Made by a program: the position numbers and the translations under genes | Origin: Methylobacterium brachythecii | GTDB lineage: Bacteria; Pseudomonadota; Alphaproteobacteria; Rhizobiales; Beijerinckiaceae | Length of the DNA: 64,000 nt | Reading direction: 5' to 3' | NCBI RefSeq assembly: GCF_014196345.1 | Contig: NZ_JACIDN010000008.1 | Location: 216,396-280,395 of the forward strand | Shown: positions 1 through 8,268 of the stretch, one piece after another | Numbering within the stretch: the first letter of the stretch is position 1 | Layout of the letters: each line of letters opens with the position of its first letter | The notes under the pieces: generated by a model | What the model was told of the DNA's origin: nothing | Database searches by the model: none | The model's input: the letters and a program-made list of their open reading frames with translations, nothing else

Positions 1-1
1 A

Positions 2-265
2 ATGCAGAACCCGGCCATCCTCCTGCTCGACGAACCCGTTGCCGGGATGACCGAGTCCGAAATCGAGAAGACGATCGTTTTCCTCAATCAGCTCAAGAAG
101 AACCACACCCTCATCGTCGTCGAGCACGACATGAGCTTCGTGCGCGAGATCGCGGACGTGGTGACCGTGATGCACATGGGGAGCTTTCTCGCCCAGGGGA
201 AGCTCAGTGAAATCGAGAACAACCCGAAGGTGCGGGAAGTCTATCTCGGCGAACCGGAGATCTGA
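2..265 (+). CDS. Urea/amide ABC transporter ATPase UrtD-like (C-terminal part)
   Basis: C-terminal end of an ABC ATPase cut by the window edge; the first in-frame Met here is internal to the gene. Visible are the Walker B segment ILLLDEP and the H-loop VVEHDMSF, typical of the LivG/UrtD branch of branched amino acid/urea/amide importers. It ends 2 bp before the next ATPase gene, as urtD and urtE usually do. It would energise uptake of urea or short amides at the inner membrane. The substrate is inferred from the neighbouring amidase and urease genes, not from this fragment. Confidence 0.8.
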   Translation: MQNPAILLLDEPVAGMTESEIEKTIVFLNQLKKNHTLIVVEHDMSFVREIADVVTVMHMGSFLAQGKLSEIENNPKVREVYLGEPEI

Positions 266-267
266 CC

Positions 268-966
268 GTGCTGCTTTCGCTCGGAAACGTCACGTCCTAT
301 TACGGCAAGACGCCGATCCTGAAGGATATCGGCTTCGATCTGCCGGAAGGCGAGTGCCTCTGCGTCCTCGGCCGCAACGGCGTCGGCAAGACGACGCTCT
401 TGCGCACCATCATGGGCCTCACGGACCGCTCGAACGGCGAGATCCGTATCTCGGGCGATGCGATCGGCCAGGCCCCGACCTACAAGCGCGCGAAATACGG
501 CCTCGGCTACATCCCGCAGGGGCGCCAGATCCTGCCGCACTTCACGGTGAAGGAGAACATCCTGCTCGGGACGTTCGCGCGTACCGACGGCAAGGAGGAG
601 GTGCCCGAACTCTGCCTGAGCCTCTTTCCCTATCTCGCCCAGAACCTGCACCGGAAGGCAGGTCTGCTCTCGGGCGGCCAGCAGCAGCAATTGGCGATCG
701 CACGGGCGCTCGCGACCAACCCGCGGATTCTCCTGCTGGACGAGCCGACGGAAGGCATTCAGCCGAACATCGTCGCCGAGATCGGCCAGACGCTCGGCCG
801 CCTGAACAAGGAATTCGGCATCACGCTGATCCTGACCGAGCAGCACATCAAGGTGGCGCGCAAGCTCGGCGATGCCTTCCTGATGATGGAGAACGGCCGC
901 ATCGTCGCGCGTGGTCCCATCGGCGACATGACGGACGAGCTCATCAACCGGCACATGACGATCTGA
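268..966 (+). CDS. Urea/amide ABC transporter ATPase UrtE-like
   Basis: Complete ABC ATPase of 232 aa, the normal length for LivF/UrtE. Walker A is GRNGVGKTT (about residues 36-44), the signature is LSGGQQQQLAIA, and Walker B is ILLLDEP. The start is GTG, 2 bp after the UrtD-like gene, so the two are translated as a pair. LivF-family ATPases work with a LivG-type partner and two permeases, which must lie left of the window. The gene converges on the AmiC-like sensor gene. Urea or a short amide is the likely cargo given the DMFase and urease cluster that follows; branched-chain amino acids cannot be excluded. Confidence 0.8.
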   Translation: MLLSLGNVTSYYGKTPILKDIGFDLPEGECLCVLGRNGVGKTTLLRTIMGLTDRSNGEIRISGDAIGQAPTYKRAKYGLGYIPQGRQILPHFTVKENILLGTFARTDGKEEVPELCLSLFPYLAQNLHRKAGLLSGGQQQQLAIARALATNPRILLLDEPTEGIQPNIVAEIGQTLGRLNKEFGITLILTEQHIKVARKLGDAFLMMENGRIVARGPIGDMTDELINRHMTI

Positions 967-1002
967 CCGAGATTGCCGTCCTTCTGGGGACGGCAGCCAC
1001 GG

Positions 1003-2286
1003 TCACATGCGGTCGGTCGGCCGTCCCGGCCTCGGGCTGCTCACGGCGGCCGGCCGCGGGACGCCACCGCGCCGGCTCATCCATGGCGGCAGGATGAAGC
1101 GCTCGGTGTTGTAGGGCTCCGGCGCGATCATCGAGAGCGGCTTCCGGTGGTCGTGGATCTGGTAGAAAATGTGCGGCATCCCGAGTGACGGGTCGTGTGT
1201 CACGACCGGGTATGGCACGGCGGCCTGCCAGTCGGGATGATACCGGATCGTGCCGTGCACGCTCCGGTAGATCATGCCCTTGAGTGCCCGCGCGACCTTG
1301 CGGTTCTGCTCGAAATGGCCGGGAGCCCCCGAACCTCCGGCCATGGCGGCGGCGACCGCATAGTGGTGCATGTTGCTGTAGGATTGGCAGCCGATCGTCG
1401 CGCTCGCGCCTTCGCCGAAGCGGGCATTGTAGCGGGCCTCGAAACTCTTCCCGACCTCGTCGCGGAGGAGACCGATCACGGACGACACGATGATGCCGAC
1501 GCTCGCTTCCTGGGCGATGTCCGCGAAGGTCCGGTGCATCGCTCCGTATTGCAGGTAGACGAGGCAGTCGATCGGGTTGTCCATGAACTGCCGTTGGAAA
1601 TACGCGAGATCGCCGGCGTAGAAATGCGTGTTCGCGACGACGGCCGGGTTGGTGGCGCGAACCTCCTCGATGATCTCCCGCCACTGCGTCGTCGGCGTCT
1701 GCACGATCTTCGGGCCGAAGCAGAGCCGCCAGCCGTAATCGGCCGCCGCGGCCGCCATCGATTGCGCAATGACGATACTGTACGGCTTCGACCCGGCAAT
1801 GATGGCCAGTCGGTCGGAACTCGGCGTCCATTGCCCGGTATCGCGAAGCCACGAAATGAACTTGATGAAGCCGGGCCCGTACCAATAGTCGGCCGGGTCG
1901 GCCATGAAACACCCGAAGTAGCGCTCCGGATCGCTCATCACCGTGTCGTGGTGCTGCAGCAGCGTGTTGGCGTGGACGTAGATGATCCCGGCGTCGGCGA
2001 TCGGTTCGTATTCGGAATTCTGGGGGCCGATATTGTAGCCGCAGATGATCGCATGCACCCGATGCTTCTCGATCAGCATGCGTGCCGCCCCGACGACCTC
2101 CTCGGCGGTCTGCCGGCAGGTATCGACGAAAATCGGCTGGAACTTGCGCCCGAGCAGGCCGCCTTGGGCGTTCAGTTCCTCGACGGCAAGGATCATCCCA
2201 TTCCGGAACTCCGCGCCGTCGGCGGCGGAGGGCCCGGTCAGTGGGATCATGCTCCCGATCGGGATGGGCGGCAGTTCGACGGACAC
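1003..2286 (-). CDS. AmiC-like amide-binding protein, no signal peptide
   Basis: Type I periplasmic-binding-protein fold of the AmiC/FmdD/UrtA group, about 427 aa. It begins near IPIGSMIPLTGPSAADGAEF and contains NGMILAVEELNAQGGLLGR, the usual start of this fold. I chose the GTG at 2286 because it lies 23 bp after the kinase stop and has GGGGCC upstream; longer reading overlaps the kinase. No hydrophobic leader precedes the fold, so the protein should stay in the cytoplasm, like AmiC of Pseudomonas, which senses amides. It is the third gene of a regulator-kinase-binding protein operon. I infer an amide-sensing role; a transport role would need a leader that is not visible. Confidence 0.75.
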   Translation of the reverse strand: MSVELPPIPIGSMIPLTGPSAADGAEFRNGMILAVEELNAQGGLLGRKFQPIFVDTCRQTAEEVVGAARMLIEKHRVHAIICGYNIGPQNSEYEPIADAGIIYVHANTLLQHHDTVMSDPERYFGCFMADPADYWYGPGFIKFISWLRDTGQWTPSSDRLAIIAGSKPYSIVIAQSMAAAAADYGWRLCFGPKIVQTPTTQWREIIEEVRATNPAVVANTHFYAGDLAYFQRQFMDNPIDCLVYLQYGAMHRTFADIAQEASVGIIVSSVIGLLRDEVGKSFEARYNARFGEGASATIGCQSYSNMHHYAVAAAMAGGSGAPGHFEQNRKVARALKGMIYRSVHGTIRYHPDWQAAVPYPVVTHDPSLGMPHIFYQIHDHRKPLSMIAPEPYNTERFILPPWMSRRGGVPRPAAVSSPRPGRPTDRM

Positions 2287-2309
2287 TCGCTTGGCCCCAC
2301 GCTCATCGA

Positions 2310-3857
2310 TCAGTCCGGCCGGCGGACTTGTCCCGGCTCGAACAGGAGATTGTGCATCAGAACGCGCAGACGTGGCGGGCTCGCCGGCTTGATCAGAACC
2401 GGCAGTCCAGCCTCGCGGATACCCTCGAGCACTTTCGGTTCGGCATCGGCGGTGACGATGAAGGCTGGCGTCTCCGCGCCGAACGCCTTTCGCAACTCGC
2501 GCACCACCTCGACACCCGTCCGGCTGGTCAGGTTGTAGTCGGCGACGATCAGGCGAACCCGCGTGCCGCCGCGCGCCAATCGCAACGCCTCGTCCTCGGT
2601 CGCGGCGGCGTGAACCTCGATTCCCCATCGCTGGAGCAACTGCGTCATGCTCCGGCGCAAGATGTCGTCATCCTCGACGAGCAGCACCGGAACGCCGACG
2701 AACTCGCCGGCCACGGCCTCGCTGATCTCGGCATCCCCGCCTTCGCTGTGCCAGATGTTGCCGAAGGGCACGGTGACCGAGAAGATCGAGCCGTGGCCCG
2801 GGCGGGATCTCAGCCGCACGCGCAGTTCTAGCAGGTCGGCAAGCCGCTTGACGATGTTCAAGCCGAGGCCGAGCCCCGTCTTCTCGCCGCGCCGCTCGTC
2901 CGTGACGCGATAAAACTCGTCGAAGACGCGCTCACGATCCGCGTCCTTGATGCCGCGCCCGGTATCGACGACCTCGATGCGCAGGAGCTTTCCCTCCTTG
3001 CGGCAACCGATCAGGACACCGCCGACATCGGTGAAGCGGATGGCGTTGGCGACGAAATTGCTGAGAATTCGTTCGAGCAGGGCCCGGTCGGTGGCGATCG
3101 TGTCGCGCGGCGTGACGAAGCGCAGCCGCAGGCCCTTCTCCTCGGCCTGGTGCCGGAACGGGATGTCGAGCCGCTCGAAGAGCTGGGAGAGCTGGAAGCT
3201 CGTGATGCGCGGCTTGATCCGACCTGCATCGAGCTGCCCGATCTGGAGGAGCGCACCGAGCAGGTCCTCCATGATCAGCGCCGCGACGCTCATCGCGTGC
3301 AGCATCTCGGCGCGGGCGTCCTGGTCGGCTTCGCGGATGCAGCTGTAGATGAGGATCTTGAGGGAGGCGAGCGGCTGGCGAAGGTCGTGGTTGGCGGCTC
3401 TCAGGAAGCGCGACTTCGCCTCGTCTGTCGCCTCCGCGGCTTCCTTCGCTTCGCGCAGAGCCTGCTCGTTGCGCTTCATCGCGGTGACGTCGGAATAGGT
3501 CGCCGATAGGCCGCCGTCGCGCGTCGGACGCTGCGTCACGTTCATGACGAGTCCGGCGGCGAGGATGTAGTCAGCAGACTTCTCGATCCCGAAATCCGCG
3601 ATCTCCTCCCGTACCCAGAGATCCGGATCCGCGAGCACGACCTCCCGGGAATGGGCGAGGCGACCCATGAAGTCTTCGAAGAGTTCGCCTGCCGTCGGTG
3701 TGATGCCGAGCGTGCGCCGCAGCGTTTCGTTGGCATAGGCCAGACGTCGATCGGGCCGCCAGATGGCGATGCCGCTCGGCAGCGCATCCAGTCCCGCCAG
3801 AACAGTCGGGTCCAGGGCGAGGCGGCGATCCGTTGCGAGATCCGGCTCGTCAGCCAC
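2310..3857 (-). CDS. Soluble hybrid histidine kinase (PAS-HisKA-HATPase-REC)
   Basis: 515 aa, no membrane segment. Order: PAS domain (about 20-125), short coiled linker, HisKA with phospho-acceptor His157 in ANHDLRQPLAS, HATPase with N box NFVANAIRF and G boxes VDTGRGI and GLGLGL (about 255-365), and a C-terminal receiver (about 388-510) with Asp440 in LIVADYNL and the conserved Lys in IKPA. The start overlaps the end of the response regulator gene by 8 bp, and the binding-protein gene follows after 23 bp, so the three form one operon. With neither partner exported, the signal is likely intracellular. The C-terminal receiver may tune or relay phosphate. Confidence 0.9.
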   Translation of the reverse strand: MADEPDLATDRRLALDPTVLAGLDALPSGIAIWRPDRRLAYANETLRRTLGITPTAGELFEDFMGRLAHSREVVLADPDLWVREEIADFGIEKSADYILAAGLVMNVTQRPTRDGGLSATYSDVTAMKRNEQALREAKEAAEATDEAKSRFLRAANHDLRQPLASLKILIYSCIREADQDARAEMLHAMSVAALIMEDLLGALLQIGQLDAGRIKPRITSFQLSQLFERLDIPFRHQAEEKGLRLRFVTPRDTIATDRALLERILSNFVANAIRFTDVGGVLIGCRKEGKLLRIEVVDTGRGIKDADRERVFDEFYRVTDERRGEKTGLGLGLNIVKRLADLLELRVRLRSRPGHGSIFSVTVPFGNIWHSEGGDAEISEAVAGEFVGVPVLLVEDDDILRRSMTQLLQRWGIEVHAAATEDEALRLARGGTRVRLIVADYNLTSRTGVEVVRELRKAFGAETPAFIVTADAEPKVLEGIREAGLPVLIKPASPPRLRVLMHNLLFEPGQVRRPD

Positions 3858-4539
3858 GTTCCGTCGCCGCCAGCGGGCCGAAATGCCTGATCGCGTAATG
3901 CACGGCTTCCGCGCGATCCCGCATGTTCAGGCTCTTCATGACGTTACCGAGATGGACGCGGACCGTATGGCTGCTGAGATCGAGTTCCGACGCAATCCGC
4001 TTCACGGAGTAGCCTTGGCCCAACAACAGGAGAATGTCCCTCTGACGCTCGGTCAGCATGCCCATGTCGCGCTCGACCGTTTGCCCCTCCGATAAATGCT
4101 GGCCGTTCTGCGGCGTAGCCGAAGGTGCGGCGGCGCCGCCAGACCGCTCGATGATGCGTCGGGGAAATGAAACCTCGCCCTCCAACACCCGTTCGAGCGC
4201 GCGCTCGATCTCCTGGCCCCCGGACGATTTCGGGATGTAGCCGATCACACCGTGCCCGAGCGACCTCATGACGTGGTCGACGTCCTCGTGAACGGAGATC
4301 ACGACGACGGGAACGTCGGGAAACGAAGCGCGCAGCCGGCGCAAGCCGTCGAAATCCGAGAAGCCGGGCATGACGAGATCGACGAGCATCAAGTCGACAT
4401 CGGGATGCGCTTCGAGGAGCGCCTGGGTCTCGTCGAACGTCTCTGCCTCAAACAGTTCGAGCGATTGTCGCAGGCCTCGCAATACTTGCTTCAGGGATTC
4501 TCGCACGACCCAGTGATCGTCGGCGATGAGGATCTTCAT
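3850..4539 (-). CDS. NarL/FixJ-type response regulator
   Basis: 229 aa. The N-terminal receiver has acidic pair DD7-8, phospho-acceptor Asp54 in MLVDLVMPG, and Lys in YIPKS. A Ser/Pro/Gln linker leads to a LuxR-type HTH (about 165-225; LTERQRDILLLLGQGYS, SSHTVRVHLGNVMKSL). It is the first gene of the regulator-kinase-AmiC-like operon, divergent from the DMFase genes, so it is the obvious candidate to control them. The 620-bp space between it and dmfA1 contains a repeated motif that could be its site; this is inference. Confidence 0.9.
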   Translation of the reverse strand: MKILIADDHWVVRESLKQVLRGLRQSLELFEAETFDETQALLEAHPDVDLMLVDLVMPGFSDFDGLRRLRASFPDVPVVVISVHEDVDHVMRSLGHGVIGYIPKSSGGQEIERALERVLEGEVSFPRRIIERSGGAAAPSATPQNGQHLSEGQTVERDMGMLTERQRDILLLLGQGYSVKRIASELDLSSHTVRVHLGNVMKSLNMRDRAEAVHYAIRHFGPLAATERG

Positions 4540-4714
4540 GCGAGCAGGACCGCCCCTGTCATACGCTGTGCCCTAAGCGACGGCGGCACCTCCCCGGGAC
4601 CGCCAATCCAACAGCCTTACCCGCCATGACAGTTTGCTGCCAAGGGGTGATGGACAGCTTGAGCGACCATCCGGATGAGTTGGCTCGCAAAATGCACGCC
4701 AGACCGTCAATACA

Positions 4715-4736
4715 TCTAGACGATTCGGCCAGATGG
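4715..4736 (+). repeat. Direct repeat copy 1, TCTAGACGA-N7-AGATGG
   Basis: First of two 22-bp copies with 15 identical positions and the same 7-bp internal spacing. It lies in the regulator-DMFase intergenic region, so a regulator-binding site is a reasonable guess. Confidence 0.6.
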
Positions 4737-4988
4737 CTAGTGGAACAGCGGCAAGGTTGATGATGGCCGACAAAGCCTTGGCCGAAGCGCGGCATACCGG
4801 GACGACATTGAGCGAAACGCGATCGGTTACCTTTGGGACGCTGGGCTCGGCGCTCGGCAACGTCGGGGAGAGGATGTCAGCCAAGCCCAAAGACCTGGAG
4901 GTGATGAGCGCGGTCGAGCCTCACCGCCCCACTGCACACTCTCAAGCCTCAATGCACAGATCCTGAGCATAAACTGCCTGCCAAAATG

Positions 4989-5010
4989 TCTAGACGAAAT
5001 AGCTAGATGG
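4989..5010 (+). repeat. Direct repeat copy 2, TCTAGACGA-N7-AGATGG
   Basis: Second copy, same strand, about 150 bp before the dmfA1 start. A partial inverted copy (CGTCTAAA) begins at 5021. Likely an operator; the bound protein is unknown, with the adjacent NarL-type regulator the first candidate. Confidence 0.6.
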
Positions 5011-5157
5011 ATTGACGATACGTCTAAACCGAGCGTAGTTTAGAATTCGCAGAGATAAACAGAAGGAATCACCTCCTCTGCAAGCAACGGCCGCGCTTTG
5101 CCCGGTCGTCCCATGACCGCGCCTCGTCTTCGAGGCGCCTCAGCCAAGAGGATTGCA

Positions 5158-5598
5158 ATGGAACCGATTCCGAAGAAGGGCACTCCGGAGCGCCAGCGTC
5201 TGATCGACGAGCACAAGGCGTGCATGGATTCCATGAAGGGCGTGGCGGGCAACTCCGTCCTGCTGTGTGGAACTCCCGGCGACACAACAGTGGTGACCGG
5301 CGGTGTGCACGCGGACCCGGTTCTCAAGCGGGTTCTGCTCCGTATGCGTGGCGAAAGCCCGAAGGGAAAACTGATCGTCATCTGCACGAAGATCGAAGCG
5401 GAGTGGCGGATTGGCCGGTTGTCGGGGGTTCGGGGCGTTCCGCCCGAGTTCGTCAACGACAAGATCTACACCGACGAGCAGGAGATCCAGCACGAGATCT
5501 TCCTGATGCGTCTGGATGAGCTCTCGGACAGCTACGGCTTCCCGGAAGATTTCCACGAAGGCTGGAAGCGCAAGGACGACAACTGGCCGATCACCTGA
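5158..5598 (+). CDS. dmfA1: N,N-dimethylformamidase small (alpha) subunit
   Basis: 146 aa (known small subunits are about 132 aa). The C-terminal half, with GKLIVICTKIEAEWRIGRL and a Glu-rich helix ending EIFLMRLDEL, matches the DMFase small subunit pattern as I remember it. ATG at 5158 is preceded by AGAGGA at good spacing. It lies directly before the large subunit, as in DMF-degrading bacteria. DMFase hydrolyses N,N-dimethylformamide to dimethylamine and formate in the cytoplasm; the small subunit packs on the catalytic large one. Substrate could be another formamide. Confidence 0.8.
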   Translation: MEPIPKKGTPERQRLIDEHKACMDSMKGVAGNSVLLCGTPGDTTVVTGGVHADPVLKRVLLRMRGESPKGKLIVICTKIEAEWRIGRLSGVRGVPPEFVNDKIYTDEQEIQHEIFLMRLDELSDSYGFPEDFHEGWKRKDDNWPIT

Positions 5599-5704
5599 TT
5601 TGCCGCCCGTCTTCTCTCCGCCACCATAACCGAATTTGGCCGCGCTCAAGGCCGGCGAAGGCGCGCCCGCAAGGCAAGTCCGCGCTTCATCGAGGATTGG
5701 TCCG

Positions 5705-8137
5705 ATGAGTTACATGAGGTTGACCGGATACGCCGACAAATTCGGTGTTCATCCCGGTGATACGATCAAGTTCTACGTCAACTGCGATGGTCCGGCCGAG
5801 TACAAGGTCGAGATCGTCCAGATCATCAACGGCGACACCAACCCGCGCGGCCCCGGCTACATCGACAAGCCGATCGAGGCGTCGGTGAACGGCACCTACA
5901 AGGGCCAGAAGCAGATCATCCACGGCGGCTCCTACGGCTATGTGCCGGATGCGAAGGCCTTCAACGTCGAGAGCTTCACGCTCCAGTGCTGGGTCTGGCC
6001 GACGGCTCCCAAGACCCATCCGCGCTACTGGAAGCACGGCGCCCAAGGCCTCGTCACCAAGTGGTCGGACGATTGCGGCTACGGCCTCTTCATCAACGAG
6101 GAGGGCTGCCTCGAACTCCGAATCAACGAGCACCGGATCACCACCGGCGTGCCGATCCGCGATCACGCCTGGCACTTCTGCGCGGCCACCTTCGATGCCG
6201 CGACGGGCGACGTCGTCCTCTACCACGAGCCTCAGGTGGTCTACGCGCTCGACCCGGAGATCGCGCCGGTCGAGACGAACTTGAAGCTCGCCATTGCCCA
6301 CGCTCCGGTCCCGGTCGCCCTGGCGGCCTATGTCGAGGAGCTGGCGCCGGAAGATCCGCTCGCCCAGTCCTCGAAGCCGGCCGGCGTGGTCTTCGCCGGC
6401 AAGTATAACGGCAAGATCGACAGCCCGCGCATCTGCAATCGTGCGCTTTCGCGCGCCGAGATCGAGATGATGAAGGCCGGTGCGCAGCCGGGCCTCACCG
6501 AGCGCCGCAACAGCGGTCCGACCGGCAAGCTCTCCGAGTGCATCGTCGCCGCCTGGAACTTTTCTGCCGGCATCGACACGCTGTTCTGCAAGGACGAGGG
6601 CCCGTATCGCTTCGACGCGACCCTGGTGAACTGCCCGAACCGGGCCATGACCGGCTACAATTGGTCGGGCCAGAACTTCGATTGGAAGCACGCTCCGCAG
6701 GAATACGGCGCGATCAGCTTCCATGACGACGACGTCGACGACGCACGCTGGGTGTCCGGCTTCGAATGGACGGTGCCCGAGACCGGCGTGAAGAGCCGCT
6801 TCTACGGCGCCAAGCTGACGACGGCCGACGGTGACGAGGACTTCATCCCGTTCTGGGTGGTGCCGCGCGTGGGTCAGGAGACGGCCAAGATCGCCGTCAT
6901 GGTCCCGACCATCAGCTACATGGCCTATGCGAACGAGCACGTGGCCTGCAATGCCGGCGGCGCCGAGCTGTTCATCTATCGTGTGCCGATCATGCAGGAG
7001 CAGAACATGTTCCTGTCCGAGCACCGCGAATACGGCGGCTCGATCTACGACACCCACACCGACGGCACCGGTATCTCGATCTCGTCGCGCCTGCGGCCGA
7101 TCCTGTCGATCCGGCCGAAATACGATCACTTCCTCGCACAGGCGCCGTGGCAATACCCGGCCGATCTCCACCTCATCTGCTGGCTGGAGACGATGGGCTA
7201 CGACTACGACGTCTTCACAGACGAAGACATCACCTATGACGGGCTCGCACGGATCGAGAACTACAACGTCATCATCACGGGCTCGCATCCCGAGCACAAT
7301 TCCGGGCCGCAGCTCGACGCGCTCCACAACTATACGCAGCGCGGCGGTCGCCTGATGTATATGGGCGCGGACGCTTGGTACTGGGTCCACTCCTACCATC
7401 CCGGCTATGCCGAGAAGGGCCGCGGCATCGTCACGGAGATGCGCCGCTGCGAATCCGGCATCCGGACTTGGCGCGCGGATCCCGGCGAGTATTACCACCA
7501 GGGTACCGGTGAACTCGGCGGCATGTGGCGCTTCCGCGGCCGCTACCTGCACTCCGTCGCGGGTGTCGGCATGTCCTCGGAAGGCTTCGACGTCTCGTCC
7601 TACTTCTCGCGGACACCGGACAGCCTCGATGAGCGCGTGGCCTGGGCCTTCGAAGGCATCGGCTACGACGAGAAGCTCGGCAATTTCGGTCTCGTCGGCG
7701 GCGGCGCCGCCGGTCTCGAGCTCGACATCGTCGATACCATGCTCGGCTCGCCGCCCCATACCCTGGCAGTGGCGACTTCAGCAGGGCGGCACACCGAGGC
7801 CTACCTCCTCGTCATGGAGGATTTCGGCTTCAACCAGCAGGGCCTCGACGGCACGACACATCCGCGTGTGCGGGGCGACATCGCCTTCCACGAGACGCCG
7901 AACGGCGGTGGCTGCTTCGCCTTCTCGTCGATCGCGTTCTGCGGCTCGCTGCCCTGGAACAACTGCGAAAACAACATCTCGCGGCTCGTGAAGAACGTGC
8001 TCGATCGCTTCTCGACGGATGGGCCGCTGCCCGCTCCGCCGGCGAGCTCCATCAAGCATCGGGGCCGCGCGGATTACGATCCGAACCCGGTCGAGCACCA
8101 GAGCCGCAAGGCTCGCGGCGAGCCTCTCCCGGCCTGA
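5705..8137 (+). CDS. dmfA2: N,N-dimethylformamidase large (beta) subunit
   Basis: 810 aa (known DMFase large subunits are about 760). It begins MSYMRLTGYADKFGVHPGDT, a beta-sandwich start typical of this family. A LamG/concanavalin-like insert follows (about residues 75-260, with FTLQCWVWPTA and HAWHFCAATFDAATGDVVLY). The C-terminal half is an amidohydrolase-like core with MGYDYDVFTDED and LMYMGADAWYWVHSYHPGY. The family uses a mononuclear iron held by two Tyr and one Glu; I did not assign these residues. The start at 5705 has GAGGATT upstream. It is translated after dmfA1 and followed by a hairpin, which may lower expression of the next genes. Confidence 0.88.
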   Translation: MSYMRLTGYADKFGVHPGDTIKFYVNCDGPAEYKVEIVQIINGDTNPRGPGYIDKPIEASVNGTYKGQKQIIHGGSYGYVPDAKAFNVESFTLQCWVWPTAPKTHPRYWKHGAQGLVTKWSDDCGYGLFINEEGCLELRINEHRITTGVPIRDHAWHFCAATFDAATGDVVLYHEPQVVYALDPEIAPVETNLKLAIAHAPVPVALAAYVEELAPEDPLAQSSKPAGVVFAGKYNGKIDSPRICNRALSRAEIEMMKAGAQPGLTERRNSGPTGKLSECIVAAWNFSAGIDTLFCKDEGPYRFDATLVNCPNRAMTGYNWSGQNFDWKHAPQEYGAISFHDDDVDDARWVSGFEWTVPETGVKSRFYGAKLTTADGDEDFIPFWVVPRVGQETAKIAVMVPTISYMAYANEHVACNAGGAELFIYRVPIMQEQNMFLSEHREYGGSIYDTHTDGTGISISSRLRPILSIRPKYDHFLAQAPWQYPADLHLICWLETMGYDYDVFTDEDITYDGLARIENYNVIITGSHPEHNSGPQLDALHNYTQRGGRLMYMGADAWYWVHSYHPGYAEKGRGIVTEMRRCESGIRTWRADPGEYYHQGTGELGGMWRFRGRYLHSVAGVGMSSEGFDVSSYFSRTPDSLDERVAWAFEGIGYDEKLGNFGLVGGGAAGLELDIVDTMLGSPPHTLAVATSAGRHTEAYLLVMEDFGFNQQGLDGTTHPRVRGDIAFHETPNGGGCFAFSSIAFCGSLPWNNCENNISRLVKNVLDRFSTDGPLPAPPASSIKHRGRADYDPNPVEHQSRKARGEPLPA

Positions 8138-8153
8138 TCCTCACGATCGATCT

Positions 8154-8177
8154 CCGCGCTCTCCCGGGAGGGCGCGG
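8154..8177 (+). terminator. GC-rich hairpin after dmfA2 (attenuator-like)
   Basis: Two 12-base arms, CCGCGCTCTCCC and GGGAGGGCGCGG, pair with one G-T mismatch. There is no T run, so it is more likely an mRNA-stabilising or partial-termination element between the abundant DMFase genes and the genes that follow than a full terminator. Confidence 0.45.
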
Positions 8178-8268
8178 GGTGAGGACGGGAGGGGTGCAAG
8201 CCCCGCACGCCTCTCGTCCAATTTCTCTTCGCCTGCGCTGTCCTTTGGATGCCCTTCCAGGAACGCCG

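Larger units (their letters stand above)
4540..5157. promoter_or_regulatory. Divergent regulatory region between response regulator and DMFase genes
   Basis: A 618-bp gene-free stretch that must hold promoters for the regulator operon (leftward) and dmfA1 (rightward). I see no convincing protein on either strand. It contains two copies of a spaced motif (listed separately) and a run around 5021-5047 with CGTCTAAA and TTTAGA, partial inverted copies of the same motif. A ribosome-binding AGAGGA lies just before the dmfA1 start at 5158. Confidence 0.6.

Noticed and set aside
2287..2628. N-terminal extension of the AmiC-like protein to ATG 2628
   Set aside because: The extra 114 residues are antisense-like Arg-rich sequence inside the kinase gene; the fold starts right after GTG 2286.
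5687..7759. 690-codon open frame on the minus strand
   Set aside because: Antisense to the DMFase large subunit; composition dominated by Asp, Arg, Val and His with no motif.
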